The position numbers were made by a program, and so were the translations under genes. A stretch of DNA of 64,000 nt from Aquimarina sp. U1-2 (GTDB lineage: Bacteria > Bacteroidota > Bacteroidia > Flavobacteriales > Flavobacteriaceae): positions 42,169 through 106,168 of the forward strand of contig NZ_JAGKIK010000014.1 of the NCBI RefSeq assembly GCF_017897595.1, in the 5' to 3' direction. The number at the start of each line of letters is the position of its first letter. Position 1 is the first letter of the stretch. Positions 38,028-46,369 of the stretch are shown piece by piece. The notes beneath the pieces are model-generated. The model did no database searches and was not told the DNA's origin. It saw nothing but the letters and a program-made list of their open reading frames with translations.

Positions 38028-38061
38028 AAAAACAGCGATTTGAAAGAATCGCTGTTTTTTT
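38028..38061 (+). terminator. Bidirectional intrinsic terminator
   Basis: AAAAACAGCGATT (38028-38040) pairs over 13 bases with AATCGCTGTTTTT (38047-38059) around TGAAAG, with U tracts on both strands. It serves the barrel gene on the left and the minus-strand gene ending at 38064. Confidence 0.92.
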
Positions 38062-38063
38062 GT

Positions 38064-38369
38064 TTAAAAATTTGATTGCAGAACGATTCGTTCTAACTTT
38101 TCATACTGTTCATAAACTACTGTATCTGTCGAATTCGTATCATAAAGAAGACTAATTCTCTCATATAGAATTACAGGAACTTCGTTTAAAAATTGGTCTT
38201 CTTCTGTACTATAAAAATCTTTAGTTATCTGCATTTGATCAGAGTGTGTTGTATCGAAATACTCATATATTACCTTCTTTACGATTGGAATATCATTTTC
38301 TTCAAAGAAAAGTTGCGCATGTATACTATTACTTATGCAAAAACCGATTAGTAAGCCCCAAATTCTCAT
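38064..38369 (-). CDS. Small exported hypothetical protein
   Basis: A 101-residue protein. A signal peptide (about 1-18, ending IHAQ) precedes an acidic, helical mature part of about 80 residues with no cysteine. No family recognised. The shared terminator at its 3' end supports it as a real transcript. Confidence 0.6.
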   Translation of the reverse strand: MRIWGLLIGFCISNSIHAQLFFEENDIPIVKKVIYEYFDTTHSDQMQITKDFYSTEEDQFLNEVPVILYERISLLYDTNSTDTVVYEQYEKLERIVLQSNF

Positions 38370-38560
38370 ATTTTTTCTATTTCTTACTAAAATTAATTGC
38401 TTAATCGATGTAAAAATGAAAAGGGTTTGTTAAAAACTTAAAATGATATTCTCAGAAAAGCACAATAAATTCGGTATTCCTATGTTGCTAATTAGCTTTT
38501 TGAAGGAAATATATGTTTCAAATAGTGGTTAGTTCGAGATTGCGAACCCTTTTTATTGAG

Positions 38561-38728
38561 ATGAGTATTGAAAAATACTACAAAATTTTTGTTAAAATAA
38601 TTCACAAGATTTTTAACGCAATAGATTTAGATAGGAGCTCTTTAGAAAATAGGTTTGGTTTAAGCGATTTTGATATTGAAGAAAGTTTAAACCAGTTCTT
38701 CACTAACACATATTATATAAAAATATAG
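38561..38728 (+). CDS. Possible small protein
   Basis: A 55-residue ORF from an ATG at 38561 (MSIEKYYKIFVKIIHKIF). A longer frame from 38513 is less likely. The C-terminal half (RSSLENRFGLSDFDIEESLNQFF) looks protein-like. There is no other support. Confidence 0.3.
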   Translation: MSIEKYYKIFVKIIHKIFNAIDLDRSSLENRFGLSDFDIEESLNQFFTNTYYIKI

Positions 38729-38849
38729 AGAATATAAGAAAAATATATATTTTGCTGTTACAATATTAGAATACCACAATTTTTTTATGTAATATTGTCT
38801 TTGATTAGTTAACGAAAGGGGCTAAGGCCGACGATTTAGAGTTACTATT

Positions 38850-38951
38850 ATGAAAACAACACTATACATTTATTCAGCATTTAGCGTTCAATTTCTGAAC
38901 ATTTCAACACAATTTACTCCACGCTGTTTCCGTCGCCCCTTGGGGGTCTAG
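38850..38951 (+). CDS. Possible arginine leader peptide upstream of the arginine cluster
   Basis: A 33-codon ORF (MKTTLYIYSAFSV...) ends TPRCFRRPLGV, with Arg at 25, 28 and 29 encoded by CGC, CGT and CGC, codons that look uncommon in this AT-rich window. A hairpin follows at once (GAAGTAGG-TGCGC-CCTACTTC, 38961-38981), but without a U tract. The gene for the first arginine enzyme starts about 400 bases later. The ORF also overlaps a GC-rich patch that may itself be a repeat. Confidence 0.3.
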   Translation: MKTTLYIYSAFSVQFLNISTQFTPRCFRRPLGV

Positions 38952-39190
38952 TTTTCTTATGAAGTAGGTGCGCCCTACTTCCCCGAGAGGTACAAATTCC
39001 ATTTCGATTTTCAGTTTATAAATAGCTGGCATAGTTTGCCAAAGCATTATTTACAAATTGTAATTTTTCTAGGAATAACCATTCTTTATTTTAAATCATC
39101 AGTAGCGAGTTAATAGAAGTTCGTTTATCAAACGAGTCCTATCAATTACATATATATCAATAGGAGAAACACAATGGCGAACTCCATCTG

Positions 39191-39357
39191 ATGATCATAA
39201 AAACAACAAAAAGAACAGATGAAACGAACATTAATAAAATTTAAAAATTTCTTCACAAAAGGGAATGTTTAAAATTTTAATGTGAGAGCGCAGCGGTTAC
39301 ATAAGTTCTCCATTTTATAATTAATTTATTAGTAAGTAATTAATAAAATTTGAATGA
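39191..39357 (+). promoter_or_regulatory. Structured leader of the arginine cluster (copy B)
   Basis: A short ORF MIIKTTKRTDETNINKI (39191-39244) runs over the 5' arm ACATTAATAAAATTTA (39228-39243). This pairs with TTAAAATTTTAATGT (39269-39283). The box GAGAGCGCAGCGGTTACATA (39284-39303) follows. The T of GGTTACAT lies 56 bases before the start codon at 39358. It is closely similar to copy A before the aspartate kinase gene. Confidence 0.65.
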
Positions 39358-39999
39358 ATGAAACATGTTGATATTAGTATAGCCGACGAAAGTCATTCTC
39401 GATATGCACAAGAAATTTGTGATGTAATTTCTGCTTCTGCAAAGGTGAGAGGTACTGGTATTGCCAAACGTACTCCTGAGTATATCTATGCCAAAATGAA
39501 AAGTGGAAATGCTATTATCGCTCTTTTTCAAAAACGATTTGCCGGATTTTGTTATATAGAAGTTTGGGGTCATGAAAAATATGTAGCACATTCGGGGTTG
39601 ATAGTACATCCCGATTTCAGAAATCAAGGGCTAGCTAAAAAAATTAAGGAGTTCACCTTTAACCATTCATTACAAAAGTATCCCACATCCAAAGTCTTTG
39701 GTATCACTACGGGCTTGGCTGTAATGAAAATTAATTCCGATTTGGGATATAAGCCTGTCACCTTTTCAGAACTTACCGATGATCCAAAGTTCTGGTCAGG
39801 GTGCAAAACTTGTACTAATTTCGAGATTTTAACTTCCAAAGATCACAAAATGTGTCTCTGTACGGGCATGTTGTATGATCCTTCAAAAAAAGAAAGAAAA
39901 AAAGAAAAGTGGTTTAATAGAAGCGTATTAAAAAGATTAAAAAATATAAAGCAAACCATGCTGGTAAGCAATAAACAATTATTACTATGGAAAAAGTAG
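39358..39999 (+). CDS. GNAT acyltransferase, probable N-acylglutamate synthase of the arginine cluster
   Basis: A 213-residue GNAT-fold protein. The acyl-CoA motif VHPDFRNQGLAKKI is at about 83-96. It is the first gene of the cluster and overlaps argG by 13 bases. No other candidate for glutamate N-acylation (argA or argJ) is present in the cluster, so it probably does this step with acetyl- or succinyl-CoA. Unusually for the family, the C-terminal third has SGCKTC and MCLC (two cysteine pairs) in a basic tail, suggesting a metal site. Confidence 0.75.
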   Translation: MKHVDISIADESHSRYAQEICDVISASAKVRGTGIAKRTPEYIYAKMKSGNAIIALFQKRFAGFCYIEVWGHEKYVAHSGLIVHPDFRNQGLAKKIKEFTFNHSLQKYPTSKVFGITTGLAVMKINSDLGYKPVTFSELTDDPKFWSGCKTCTNFEILTSKDHKMCLCTGMLYDPSKKERKKEKWFNRSVLKRLKNIKQTMLVSNKQLLLWKK

Positions 40000-41177
40000 T
40001 ATTAGCATATAGTGGAGGTTTAGACACGTCCTACTGCGTAAAATATCTAATTCATGAAAAAAAAATGCAAGTACACACTATACTGGTGAATACTGGTGGA
40101 TTTTCTGAAAAAGAATTGGAAGAAACCGAGCAAAGAGCGTATCAACTAGGTAGTGTCGACCACGTAAACAAAACTATACTTGAAGAGTTTTATCAAAAAG
40201 CTATTAAGTATTTAATTTTTGGTAATGTCCTAAAAAATAATACCTACCCGCTTTCGGTAAGTGCAGAGCGAATTTTTCAGGCGATCGCAGTTATTCAGCA
40301 TGCAAAAAAAGTTGGAGCAAAATATATAGCACACGGTAGTACGGGTGCTGGTAACGATCAAATTAGGTTTGATGTCATTTTTCAAACTTTAGCTCCCGAA
40401 ATTGAAATTCTAACACCCATAAGGGATCTTAAACTTTCCCGACAGGAAGAAGTGAAGTATTTAGAAGGACATGGGGTACATTATAGTTGGGAAAAAGCAC
40501 AATATTCAATCAACAAAGGAATCTGGGGTACCAGTGTGGGAGGTAAAGAAACCTTGACCTCTAAGAATGCACTACCCGATGAGGCTTATCCAAGTCAGCT
40601 TCAAAAAGAAAAAGAAGAAACGGTTACGCTTACTTTTGAAAAGGGGGAACTTATAAAAATAAACGGAGAAAAGGAATCACCTGTTCAGAATATACAAAAG
40701 CTGGAAAAACTGGCCAGTGCTTATGCTATCGGAAGAGATATTCATGTAGGAGATACAATTATCGGGATTAAAGGTAGGGTAGGTTTTGAAGCTGCAGCCC
40801 CCCTGATTATCATCAAAGCTCACCATTTGTTAGAGAAACATGTGCTTACCAAATGGCAGCAATATTGGAAAGAGCAATTGGCAAATTGGTATGGTATGCT
40901 ATTGCACGAAGGTAATTATCTCGACCCGGTAATGCGAAACATAGAAGTTTTTTTACAAGATACGCAACATGCTGTTACAGGATCGGTACATGTAAAATTA
41001 AAGCCATATCATTTTACGCTCGAAGGTATAAGTTCAGAATTTGATCTGATGAAATCTGATTTTGGACAATATGGTGAAATGAATAACTCCTGGACTGCTG
41101 ATGATGCCAAAGGCTTTATAAAAATTTATGGCAATGCAAACAAAATATATCACAATGTAAATTCGACAGCATTATGA
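39987..41177 (+). CDS. argG: Argininosuccinate synthase
   Basis: A 396-residue enzyme joining citrulline and aspartate with ATP. The N-terminal P-loop-like LAYSGGLDTSYC is at about 5-16, and AHGSTGAGNDQIRFD is the citrulline/aspartate region. It overlaps the GNAT gene by 13 bases and argC by the four bases ATGA, so translation is coupled on both sides. Confidence 0.95.
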   Translation: MEKVVLAYSGGLDTSYCVKYLIHEKKMQVHTILVNTGGFSEKELEETEQRAYQLGSVDHVNKTILEEFYQKAIKYLIFGNVLKNNTYPLSVSAERIFQAIAVIQHAKKVGAKYIAHGSTGAGNDQIRFDVIFQTLAPEIEILTPIRDLKLSRQEEVKYLEGHGVHYSWEKAQYSINKGIWGTSVGGKETLTSKNALPDEAYPSQLQKEKEETVTLTFEKGELIKINGEKESPVQNIQKLEKLASAYAIGRDIHVGDTIIGIKGRVGFEAAAPLIIIKAHHLLEKHVLTKWQQYWKEQLANWYGMLLHEGNYLDPVMRNIEVFLQDTQHAVTGSVHVKLKPYHFTLEGISSEFDLMKSDFGQYGEMNNSWTADDAKGFIKIYGNANKIYHNVNSTAL

Positions 41178-42151
41178 TAAGCGTAGGAATAGTTGGCGGA
41201 TCAGGGTATACCGCCGGAGAATTATTGAGATTACTACATCATCACCCACATGTGGTTCTGGATTTTGTTTATAGTACAACTAATGCAGGTTTACCTGTAA
41301 TCAAACAACATCCGGATTTGATTGGAGAAAGTGACCTTAAGTTTACCAATACCATACATCCTGAGATTGATGTGTTATTTTTATGCCTGGGTCATGGAAG
41401 ATCAAAAGCATTTTTAGAAGAACATGAATTTTCTACAACAACCAAAATTATTGATCTGGGGAATGATTTTAGGTTAGAGAAGGATCAAAAGTATCTTCAT
41501 CGCAATTTTGTATACGGTCTCCCAGAATTACAGAAAAAGGAAATAAGTGACGCTCAAAATATCGCAAACCCGGGTTGTTTTGCAACGGCTATTCAATTGG
41601 CTTTATTACCATTAGCTCATACCGGTCAACTTACCAGTACGATTCACGTAAACGCAACTACCGGCAGTACCGGTGCAGGAGCATTGCCTAGTGCTACCTC
41701 TCATTTTAGCTGGAGAGACAATAATTTTTCCAGTTACAAAGTATTCGACCATCAGCATCTGGTAGAAATAGAACAAAGTATAGCCAAAATACAAAGCAAT
41801 TTTGAAGGGCCGATACTTTTTGTGCCCAATAGAGGTAATTTCAGTAAAGGAATTTATGCTACGATATATACCCCATATCACGATGAAGAGAATACAGCTA
41901 TTGATTTGTATACTAAGTTTTACGAGGATGCAGTGTTCACGGTTATTTCTGAAGCACCTGTTCATTTAAAACAAGTTTTGAATACTAATAAATGTATTCT
42001 CCATATCGAAAAAAAGAGAGGAATGCTCATTATCACCTCCATTATTGATAATTTAATTAAAGGAGCTTCTGGGCAAGCCATTCACAATATGAATCTAATG
42101 TTTGGTTTTGAAGAAAAAACAGGATTAGCGCTTAAAGCAAGTGCTTTTTAA
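41174..42151 (+). CDS. argC: N-acyl-gamma-glutamyl-phosphate reductase
   Basis: A 325-residue NADPH enzyme. VGGSGYTAGELLRLL is the Rossmann motif, and IANPGCFATAIQLALLP holds the catalytic cysteine at about residue 135. GSTGAGALPS follows. It reduces N-acetyl- or N-succinyl-glutamyl phosphate to the semialdehyde. Confidence 0.95.
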   Translation: MISVGIVGGSGYTAGELLRLLHHHPHVVLDFVYSTTNAGLPVIKQHPDLIGESDLKFTNTIHPEIDVLFLCLGHGRSKAFLEEHEFSTTTKIIDLGNDFRLEKDQKYLHRNFVYGLPELQKKEISDAQNIANPGCFATAIQLALLPLAHTGQLTSTIHVNATTGSTGAGALPSATSHFSWRDNNFSSYKVFDHQHLVEIEQSIAKIQSNFEGPILFVPNRGNFSKGIYATIYTPYHDEENTAIDLYTKFYEDAVFTVISEAPVHLKQVLNTNKCILHIEKKRGMLIITSIIDNLIKGASGQAIHNMNLMFGFEEKTGLALKASAF

Positions 42152-42247
42152 TGAATTTATATCTCAATGTAATCGGCTTATCAAAGTATATATGCATCGA
42201 AAAGTTCAATATATGTCGGATAGGCTCGGGCATAAAAACGAAGAAAT

Positions 42248-43042
42248 ATGGCTAAAATAACAATTATAGGAGTCGGCAACTTAGGAAAATCAATACTATC
42301 AGGTTTGGCAGGTAGTGATTTGTTAGACCCCAAGGATATAACGGCAGTCGATACATCGAAATATAATCTCAAGGAAGTTAATGAACAGTTTGGGGTATCA
42401 GTATCGCAAGATCTCATTAGTTCGGTTAAAGGTGTGCAATGGGTTATTCTTTGTGTGCAACCCCGACAGTTAGATGTTGTCTTACAAGAAATTAAGGATG
42501 TACTAACGTCAACACAACTACTAATCTCTACAGTAACAGGAACATCTATTGATGAAATTAATAGCGTAGTGCCTCAAAACAAAGTAATTCGAGTGATGCC
42601 TAACACTGGGGCTTCAAAAAAGTTATCTATGACATGTATATCAGCAAATAAGAACGCAAAAAAGGAACTTGAGTTTGTCGAAAAAATGTTTAATACCATA
42701 GGAGAAACCCTGGTCATCGAAGAACGATTGATGCAAGCAGCTACGGTGCTTGGTGCTAGCGGAATTGCATTTTTCTTAAGGTTTCTAAGAGCTATGATCC
42801 AGGGAGGTATACAAATGGGGTTTCATCCTCACGAGGCACAGATTATTGCTGTACAAACCGCTATAGGAGCAGCGACACTAGTTGCAGAAAACGGTACACA
42901 TCCAGAGCGGGAGATCGACAAAGTAACTACCCCGCAAGGATGTACAATTGCTGGTTTGAATGAGATGGAACATCAAGGCTTAAGTTCTTCGGTGATCAAG
43001 GGAGTGATGGCCTCTTATGAAAAGATTAATACTATTAAATAG
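42248..43042 (+). CDS. proC: Pyrroline-5-carboxylate reductase
   Basis: A 264-residue enzyme for the last step of proline synthesis. GVGNLGKSILSGL at the start binds NAD(P)H. RVMPNTGASKKLSM and the C-terminal VTTPQGCTIAGLNEME are family signatures. Its place inside the arginine cluster links proline and arginine, which share glutamate-semialdehyde chemistry. A 96-base gap precedes it. Confidence 0.92.
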   Translation: MAKITIIGVGNLGKSILSGLAGSDLLDPKDITAVDTSKYNLKEVNEQFGVSVSQDLISSVKGVQWVILCVQPRQLDVVLQEIKDVLTSTQLLISTVTGTSIDEINSVVPQNKVIRVMPNTGASKKLSMTCISANKNAKKELEFVEKMFNTIGETLVIEERLMQAATVLGASGIAFFLRFLRAMIQGGIQMGFHPHEAQIIAVQTAIGAATLVAENGTHPEREIDKVTTPQGCTIAGLNEMEHQGLSSSVIKGVMASYEKINTIK

Positions 43043-43109
43043 TTGATTATTTATGGGGAATAGCTAGTATTTTTCTATCGATCATAAACCATCAACCAAC
43101 AACTATACT

Positions 43110-43244
43110 ATGAAATGAGCATAAACTTTTTTCAGCATACCCTACCGATATGATTAAAATAAGTTTATGCGAAAACAAAGTGGTTACATCTGTTTATAAT
43201 TTTGTAATTACTTATTTTTCATTGAATTATAAAATTTTAAACAG
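43110..43244 (+). promoter_or_regulatory. Structured leader of argD (copy C)
   Basis: GCATAAACTT (43119-43128) pairs perfectly with AAGTTTATGC (43161-43170). GAAAACAAAGTGGTTACATC (43171-43190) corresponds to the AGCGGTTACAT box. The T of GGTTACAT lies 56 bases before the argD start. The arm bases differ from copies A and B (ACATTAA/TTAATGT), yet both sides changed together. Confidence 0.65.
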
Positions 43245-44390
43245 ATGAAATTATTTGAAGTATATCCACTATACGATGTCGAACCGGTAAAAGCTTATGG
43301 CAGTACCGTTGTCGATAAAAACGGAATCGAATACCTAGATCTTTACGGGGGTCATGCGGTGATTTCTATCGGTCATTCACATCCGCATTATAATAAAAAA
43401 ATAAAGGAGCAGATAGATGCAATTGGTTTTTATTCGAATGCTGTTCGAAATAGTCTGCAAAAGCAGTTAGCTAATAAATTAGGAGCACTTTCAGGATATA
43501 CAAATTACCAGCTGTTTTTATGTAATTCTGGTGCCGAAGCGAATGAAAATGCATTAAAGCTGGCTTCTTTCCATACTGGAAAAGCGAGAGTTATAGCTTT
43601 TGCCAATGCATTTCATGGGAGAACTTCGGCAGCCGTCGCAGCTACAGATAACGCTAACATTAATGCTCCGCTTAACCAACAGCAGCAGGTGACATTTTTA
43701 CCGCTCAACCAGATTGAAGCTTTACAATCAGAACTTGAAAAAGAAGACGTATGCGCTGTAATTATAGAGCCTATTCAAGGAGTAGGGGGGTTGGATGAAG
43801 GTACGACAGCGTTTTTTCAGCAGGTTGAACGACTGTGTCGAAAGCACAATGTGGTTCTGATTCTAGATGAAATACAATCGGGTTACGCAAGAACGGGAAA
43901 GTTTTTTGCACATCAATTTCATGATATTACTCCCGATATAATCTCAATTGCCAAAGGTATGGGGAATGGCTTTCCCATAGGCGGTATTATGATCGCACCA
44001 CATATAAAACCAAGTTATGGGCTGTTGGGTACTACTTTTGGAGGTAATCACTTGGCTTGTGCGGCAGCCATATCGGTTCTCGAGGTTATCCAAACTGAAA
44101 ATATACTCGATAATGTACATAACATTGGTGATTATTTTTTATCCCAAATCAAGGATCTTCCAGGGGTACAAAAAGTAAAAGGAAGAGGTTTGATGCTGGG
44201 ACTCGAATTTGATTTTGAAATTGCGAATTTAAGAAAAAGGCTCATTTACGAGCATCAGATTTTTACCGGAGGTGCTATGAATAAAAAACTGATTCGGATA
44301 CTTCCACCACTTACCATTGGTAAAAAGGAAGTAGATCAATTTATACACGCTTTACATAAAGTTTTAAAAACTGAAAAGGTCAGCATCTAA
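43245..44390 (+). CDS. argD: Acetylornithine/succinylornithine aminotransferase family protein
   Basis: A 381-residue class III aminotransferase. FLCNSGAEANENALKLA binds PLP phosphate, LILDEIQSGYARTGKFF holds the aspartate, and SIAKGMGNGFPIGG holds the PLP lysine. In this cluster it makes N-acylornithine from the semialdehyde. It has its own leader, so it may be regulated separately from the GNAT-argG-argC part. Confidence 0.92.
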   Translation: MKLFEVYPLYDVEPVKAYGSTVVDKNGIEYLDLYGGHAVISIGHSHPHYNKKIKEQIDAIGFYSNAVRNSLQKQLANKLGALSGYTNYQLFLCNSGAEANENALKLASFHTGKARVIAFANAFHGRTSAAVAATDNANINAPLNQQQQVTFLPLNQIEALQSELEKEDVCAVIIEPIQGVGGLDEGTTAFFQQVERLCRKHNVVLILDEIQSGYARTGKFFAHQFHDITPDIISIAKGMGNGFPIGGIMIAPHIKPSYGLLGTTFGGNHLACAAAISVLEVIQTENILDNVHNIGDYFLSQIKDLPGVQKVKGRGLMLGLEFDFEIANLRKRLIYEHQIFTGGAMNKKLIRILPPLTIGKKEVDQFIHALHKVLKTEKVSI

Positions 44391-44421
44391 TTAGTGTTTG
44401 ATGACTATTAATACGAATACT

Positions 44422-45366
44422 ATGAAAAACTATTTTTCGATAAAAGATATAGACGCTCTAGAAACCTGGATTGATGAAGCTATTGCCCTAAAAAAAGAAC
44501 CCTTAGCAAATAAAATGCTGGGAGTTGATAAAACCATTGGTCTCTTATTTTTTAATCCAAGCTTGCGAACACGTTTAAGCACTCAAAAGGCGGCTATTAA
44601 TCTGGGAATGAATGTTATTGTGATGAATTTTACAGGAGAAGGCTGGTCTCTAGAGTATAATGATGGGGTAATCATGGATCAAGGAAACTCAGAGCATGTG
44701 AAAGAAGCAGCACAAGTGATTTCTCAATATTGTGATGTGCTCGCGATACGGGCTTTCGCCCAGCTCAAAAACAAGGAAGACGATTATAGCGAACAGGTAT
44801 TACAAAGTTTTATAAAATATGCTACTATACCCGTTATCAATATGGAAAGTGCTGCTGGTCATCCGCTACAGGCATTAACTGATGCAATTACGATTACAGA
44901 GCATACTTCAGTAAAAAAACCTAAAGTAGTGTTGTCGTGGGCGCCACACCCAAAAGCTTTACCACAGGCAGTTGCAAATTCTTTCGTAGAAATTATGCAA
45001 ATTATGGATGTAGATTTAGTCATTACCCACCCAGAAGGATTTGAATTGGCTGATGAAATAACAAAAGAAACGCCAATCGATCACAATCAGGAAAGGGCAT
45101 TTGAGAATGCAGATTTTATCTATGTGAAAAATTGGAGTTCCTATTCAGAATATGGTAAAGTAGGAAACGACGAAAGCTGGAAAATTACATCAGCAAAGAT
45201 GAAAAAAACCAATAATGCAAAATTGATGCACTGTTTGCCTGTTCGAAGAAATGTCGTTCTAGATGATGCGGTATTAGATAGTAAAAACGCTATAGTCATA
45301 GAGCAGGCCAATAATAGAACATATGCTGCTCAATTGGTGTTACAAAAAATATTAGAAAGTAGATAA
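44422..45366 (+). CDS. argF': N-acyl-ornithine carbamoyltransferase (succinyl-ornithine type likely)
   Basis: The ATG at 44422 (MKNYFSIKDI) is preferred over starts at 44398 or 44401. The 314-residue protein has the carbamoyl-phosphate motif FFNPSLRTRLST at 43-54 and the MHCLPVRRN motif at about 275. The length and sequence follow the Bacteroides/Xanthomonas group that uses acylated ornithine, not free ornithine. At residue 90 (GNSEHV) it has Ser, where as I recall the succinyl enzyme of Bacteroides has Pro and the acetyl enzyme of Xanthomonas has Glu; this favours N-succinylornithine. It lies 31 bases after argD. Confidence 0.85.
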   Translation: MKNYFSIKDIDALETWIDEAIALKKEPLANKMLGVDKTIGLLFFNPSLRTRLSTQKAAINLGMNVIVMNFTGEGWSLEYNDGVIMDQGNSEHVKEAAQVISQYCDVLAIRAFAQLKNKEDDYSEQVLQSFIKYATIPVINMESAAGHPLQALTDAITITEHTSVKKPKVVLSWAPHPKALPQAVANSFVEIMQIMDVDLVITHPEGFELADEITKETPIDHNQERAFENADFIYVKNWSSYSEYGKVGNDESWKITSAKMKKTNNAKLMHCLPVRRNVVLDDAVLDSKNAIVIEQANNRTYAAQLVLQKILESR

Positions 45367-45584
45367 GTGAGCAATAGTCCATTAAAGCTCTTTTTATGTA
45401 CTAAGAGTGCTGGGGGTGAGTAGTAATTTATGTAGAAATGAAACCCTCATAGAGGGATTAGATATGGCAAGGTAATCGCCTCCACAAAAGGACATGAATA
45501 AAAGATGAGATCGCAAATCTAAGGAAATACTAATATTTTTATATAATGTGTTGATAATCAAATTTTTAAATTAGTTTTATTTGT

Positions 45585-46367
45585 ATGAAAAGACAACAAT
45601 TATTGGTAGCCAAAATAGGAGGAAATACTATTGAAAATCCTGATGCTTTATATTCTTTTCTATCGGATTTTGCTAAGATAAAAAGACCAAAAATTTTGGT
45701 GCACGGCGGGGGGAGAACTGCAACAACGCTTGCCAGTCGTTTGGGTATTACAACAGAAATGATTGACGGTCGTAGAATCACCTCTTCTGAAAATCTTGAG
45801 ATCATTGTACAAACCTACGCAGGTTTAATCAATAAGCGAATCGTTGCATGCCTTCAAAAAAATGACTGTAATGCGCTAGGGCTCACAGGAGCAGATGCCA
45901 ATGTAATGTTGGCCAAGAAAAGACCTGTACAATTTGTGGATTACGGATTTGTAGGTGACGTTTCTAGCGTAAATTCGAATATAATCAAGGGATTGATAGA
46001 CCTCGATATTGTGCCTGTTTTTTGTGCTGTAACGCACGACGGTGATGGACAATTATTAAACACAAACGCAGATACCATTGCTTCAGAAATTGCTGCTGCT
46101 ATGAGTTCGTATTACAAAGTGTCTTTATATTACTGTTTTGAATTTCAAGGTGTATTACATACTATTAAAGATCAAGACTCTGTAATAGAACATATCAATA
46201 GGGAAACCTACCACATGTTACTCGAAAATAACGTCATTGCAGATGGGATGTTACCCAAGCTTCAAAATTGTTTCGATGCATTGCATAAAAAAGTACACGA
46301 GGTACATATAGCTAATGCAAATTATCTTAAAGATCCAACTACAAAACATACAACACTGACTTTATAA
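45585..46367 (+). CDS. argB: N-acylglutamate kinase
   Basis: A 260-residue amino-acid kinase. KIGGNTIENP at the start and LVHGGGRTATTLASRLG bind ATP and substrate phosphate; LLNTNADTIASEIAAAM is near the C-terminus. It phosphorylates N-acetyl- or N-succinyl-glutamate. A 218-base gap without other features precedes it; the next gene starts 2 bases after its stop. Confidence 0.92.
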   Translation: MKRQQLLVAKIGGNTIENPDALYSFLSDFAKIKRPKILVHGGGRTATTLASRLGITTEMIDGRRITSSENLEIIVQTYAGLINKRIVACLQKNDCNALGLTGADANVMLAKKRPVQFVDYGFVGDVSSVNSNIIKGLIDLDIVPVFCAVTHDGDGQLLNTNADTIASEIAAAMSSYYKVSLYYCFEFQGVLHTIKDQDSVIEHINRETYHMLLENNVIADGMLPKLQNCFDALHKKVHEVHIANANYLKDPTTKHTTLTL

Positions 46368-46369
46368 AA

